From: Rhizobium sp. CG5
GTDB lineage: Bacteria; Pseudomonadota; Alphaproteobacteria; Rhizobiales; Rhizobiaceae
Assembly (NCBI RefSeq): GCF_023701945.1
Contig: NZ_JABAEF010000020.1
Coordinates: 1-64,000 of the forward strand
Length of the DNA stretch: 64,000 nucleotides
Direction of reading: 5' to 3'
The notes below the pieces were generated by a model. The model did not search any database, was not told where the DNA came from, and worked only from the letters and a program-made list of their open reading frames with translations. This document shows positions 62,351-64,000 of this stretch, one piece after another; the stretch's first letter is position 1; every line of letters starts with the position of its first letter. The position numbers and the translations under genes were made by a program.

Positions 62351-63131
62351 AACCGTAAATCTGGTCGTCGTCGTTGCGAGCGCCCTTGTGATTGCATTGC
62401 CAGCTTCAGTTCAGGCCGGGGGCGTGACGGGCCAGGCGACCGAATGGACACAGCTCGCCAACAATACCGAACTGATTTCGCTGGTCGGCAAGTCGGCCGA
62501 GCAGGTCAACAACCAGATTACCCAGATCTCGCAGCTTGCCGAGCAGATCCAGAACCAGATCAACATCTACAACAACATGCTGCAGAACACGGCGCAGTTG
62601 CCAGGCCACATCTGGGGCCAGGTCGAGAATGACCTGAAGAACCTGCAGAACGTCGTGGAGCAGGGGCAGGGCGTCGCGTTTTCGATGGGCAATATCGACG
62701 ACGTGCTCAAGCAGCGGTTTCAGAGTTTTTCGGAAATGAAGAGCAACCTGCCTGACGGAGCAAGCTTCTCGTCCACCTATCAGAACTGGTCCGACACCAA
62801 CCGCGACACGATCGCTGGCTCCCTGAAGGCCGCAAACCTGACGGCCGACCAGTTCTCAAGCGAGGAAGGTACGATGTCGTCGCTGCGCTCGATGTCGGAA
62901 ACGGCCGACGGACAGATGAAAGCGCTGCAGGTCGGCCACCAGATCGCAGCACAGCAGGTCGCGCAAATGCAAAAACTGCGGGGCCTCGTCTCCCAACAGA
63001 TGACGATGATGGGCACCTGGTTTCAGTCGGAACAGGCGCAAAAGGATCTCGCCCAGGCGCGCCGCGAAAAATTCTTTAGCGGAAGCGAACATGACATCCG
63101 CGGCGGGCAGACGATGGAGCCCCGCTGGTGA
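62322..63131 (+). CDS. trbJ: TrbJ, mating-pair protein, VirB5-like
   Basis: The 269-residue protein starts MPRHFSRHLETVNLVVVV with AAGGGGGA upstream. A signal peptide ends near SVQAGG. Long helices follow, rich in Q and N (EQVNNQITQISQLAEQIQNQ), typical of TrbJ. The C-terminus DIRGGQTMEPRW matches the end of TrbK. Its stop overlaps trbK in GTGA. Confidence 0.9.
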   Translation: MPRHFSRHLETVNLVVVVASALVIALPASVQAGGVTGQATEWTQLANNTELISLVGKSAEQVNNQITQISQLAEQIQNQINIYNNMLQNTAQLPGHIWGQVENDLKNLQNVVEQGQGVAFSMGNIDDVLKQRFQSFSEMKSNLPDGASFSSTYQNWSDTNRDTIAGSLKAANLTADQFSSEEGTMSSLRSMSETADGQMKALQVGHQIAAQQVAQMQKLRGLVSQQMTMMGTWFQSEQAQKDLAQARREKFFSGSEHDIRGGQTMEPRW

Positions 63132-63355
63132 GCGCGCGCCTTGTCATCATCCTTGCTGTAGTGGGGATCATCGCGTCCGGCCTCGGCATCGCCAGGTGGA
63201 TCGTCCAGCGGGGACCGACTCCCATGTCCGGAGCGGAAGAAGCATCGCCAGAGGCTGCATCCGACGCAGACCGCCGTGCTCACCGGGAAGAGTTCTTTGG
63301 TGGCGACACCACTCGCGACATTCGCGGCGGCCAGGAGATGAAGCCGAGATGGTGA
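63128..63355 (+). CDS. trbK: TrbK, entry-exclusion protein
   Basis: This 75-residue product starts with GTG (MSARLVIILAVVGIIASG), a membrane anchor or signal segment without the Cys of a lipobox, so it may not be a lipoprotein as in IncP TrbK. The C-terminus HREEFFGGDTTRDIRGGQ ends EMKPRW. It blocks repeated transfer between donors in related plasmids. It overlaps trbL by seven bases. Confidence 0.85.
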   Translation: MSARLVIILAVVGIIASGLGIARWIVQRGPTPMSGAEEASPEAASDADRRAHREEFFGGDTTRDIRGGQEMKPRW

Positions 63356-64000
63356 TCGTTCCTGCCTCCCGGCGCATCGAGCGCGCCATCGTCGCGATCG
63401 GCCTTATCCTGATCGCTAGCACGCCCGCTCTGGCGCAGCAGGGTCAAGTGCTGACCACGCTGGAGAACGCCGTTGTTGCGGCAGCCAAGGGCTGGGAGAC
63501 GACGGTGATGAATGCGGCGCGGTCGTTGTTCTGGATCCTTGCCGGAATCGAAGTCGGCATCGCCGCTGTATGGTTGGCGATCAATGCTGCCTCGCTCGAC
63601 AGCTGGTTTGCCGAGCTGGTGAAGCGCATCATGTTCATCGGGCTGTTCGCCTTCATTCTCAATGAGGGGCCGGCATTCGCTAAGGCGGTCGTCGACAGCC
63701 TCTATCAGATCGGAGCTGGCGGCGGCTCGGCCTCGCCCGCCAACATTTTTGACGCCGGCATTCGCGTTGCAACCAAGATGTCCGAACAGGCGAAGTTTGG
63801 CCTCTTCGAGGATAACTCCCTGGCGATCGCCGCCGTCTTCGCCATGGTCGTGGTCGTCGTCTGCTTCTCGCTCGTTGCCGCGATCTTCGTCTCGGTGATG
63901 GTGGAAATGTATGTCGGGCTGCTCGCCGGCATGATCATGCTCGGATTAGGTGGCACATCCTACACCAAGGATTTCGCCATCAAATATCTGGTGTACGCCT
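63349..64000 (+). CDS. trbL: TrbL, polytopic mating-channel protein, cut by window edge
   Basis: The frame starts at ATG 63349 (MVIVPASRRIERAIVAIG), inside the end of trbK, and is open to the right edge. A signal-like segment (LILIASTPALAQQG) and several hydrophobic helices (LFWILAGIEVGIAAVW; IMFIGLFAFILN; VFAMVVVVVCFSLVAAIF; MVEMYVGLLAGMIMLG) fit TrbL/VirB6, an inner-membrane channel component. At least 217 residues are visible. The remaining trbFGHI genes should lie beyond the window. Confidence 0.92.
   Translation, partial: MVIVPASRRIERAIVAIGLILIASTPALAQQGQVLTTLENAVVAAAKGWETTVMNAARSLFWILAGIEVGIAAVWLAINAASLDSWFAELVKRIMFIGLFAFILNEGPAFAKAVVDSLYQIGAGGGSASPANIFDAGIRVATKMSEQAKFGLFEDNSLAIAAVFAMVVVVVCFSLVAAIFVSVMVEMYVGLLAGMIMLGLGGTSYTKDFAIKYLVYA

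Noticed and set aside
1..64000. CRISPR arrays, rRNA, complete tRNAs and insertion sequences
   Set aside because: No regularly spaced repeats, RNA-gene signatures, transposase motifs or terminal inverted repeats were seen by reading. A tool-based search could still find degraded remnants.

Overview
The window looks like a piece of a large repABC plasmid from an alphaproteobacterium of the order Rhizobiales (Rhizobium, Agrobacterium, Sinorhizobium, Ochrobactrum or a relative). The evidence is a complete repABC replication and partition operon, a Ti/Sym-type quorum-sensing conjugation operon (traI-trb) preceded by TraR-type tra boxes, an alphaproteobacterial LexA box, and several conserved genes typical of rhizobial plasmids. 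I see no rRNA, tRNA, CRISPR array or insertion sequence. The genus is not determined.

Layout. (1) 1-11 kb is plasmid backbone: a ParB-domain protein cut by the left edge, a small ATP-dependent DNA ligase, a very large methylase-helicase fusion, a DUF1419 protein, a DUF3991/Toprim protein and small genes. (2) 10.5-20.1 kb is mostly a DNA-repair block: a papain-like hydrolase, exonuclease III with two tiny coupled partners, then a probable SOS operon imuA-imuB-dnaE2 followed by two SRAP-domain genes. The first SRAP copy has lost the recognisable catalytic residues. (3) 20.9-47.1 kb is a dense defence island: an unknown protein, a phospholipase D-like protein, a DUF6615 nuclease-like protein, a 1,197-residue SIR2 protein, an AbiE toxin-antitoxin pair with a striking palindromic operator, an AbiJ-type protein coupled to a DUF6998 protein, and a DISARM-related operon. 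That operon encodes a YprA/DUF1998 helicase, a SNF2-type helicase, an Eco57I-like methylase, a DUF3732 SMC-like ATPase and an HNH nuclease. (4) 47.2-53.3 kb holds a DUF1612/HTH plasmid protein, a tyrosine recombinase with a palindromic site that resembles a crossover core, and four orphan genes. (5) 53.3-57.2 kb is repABC with its counter-transcribed RNA and candidate parS repeats. (6) 57.3 kb to the right edge is traI-trbBCDEJK and the start of trbL.

How the parts fit together. repABC maintains the plasmid, and traI-trb moves it by a type IV secretion system when donors are dense. The two tra boxes between repA and traI would let TraR raise both transfer and copy number, as in Ti plasmids. 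The repair block could support translesion synthesis when DNA is damaged or enters as a single strand. The island would protect the host from phages and rival plasmids. The most interesting items are the five-gene DISARM-related operon, the SRAP pseudoenzyme beside the ImuABC mutasome genes, the perfect 28-bp inverted repeat that abuts the abiEi start, and the recombinase-core-like palindrome at 48.5 kb.
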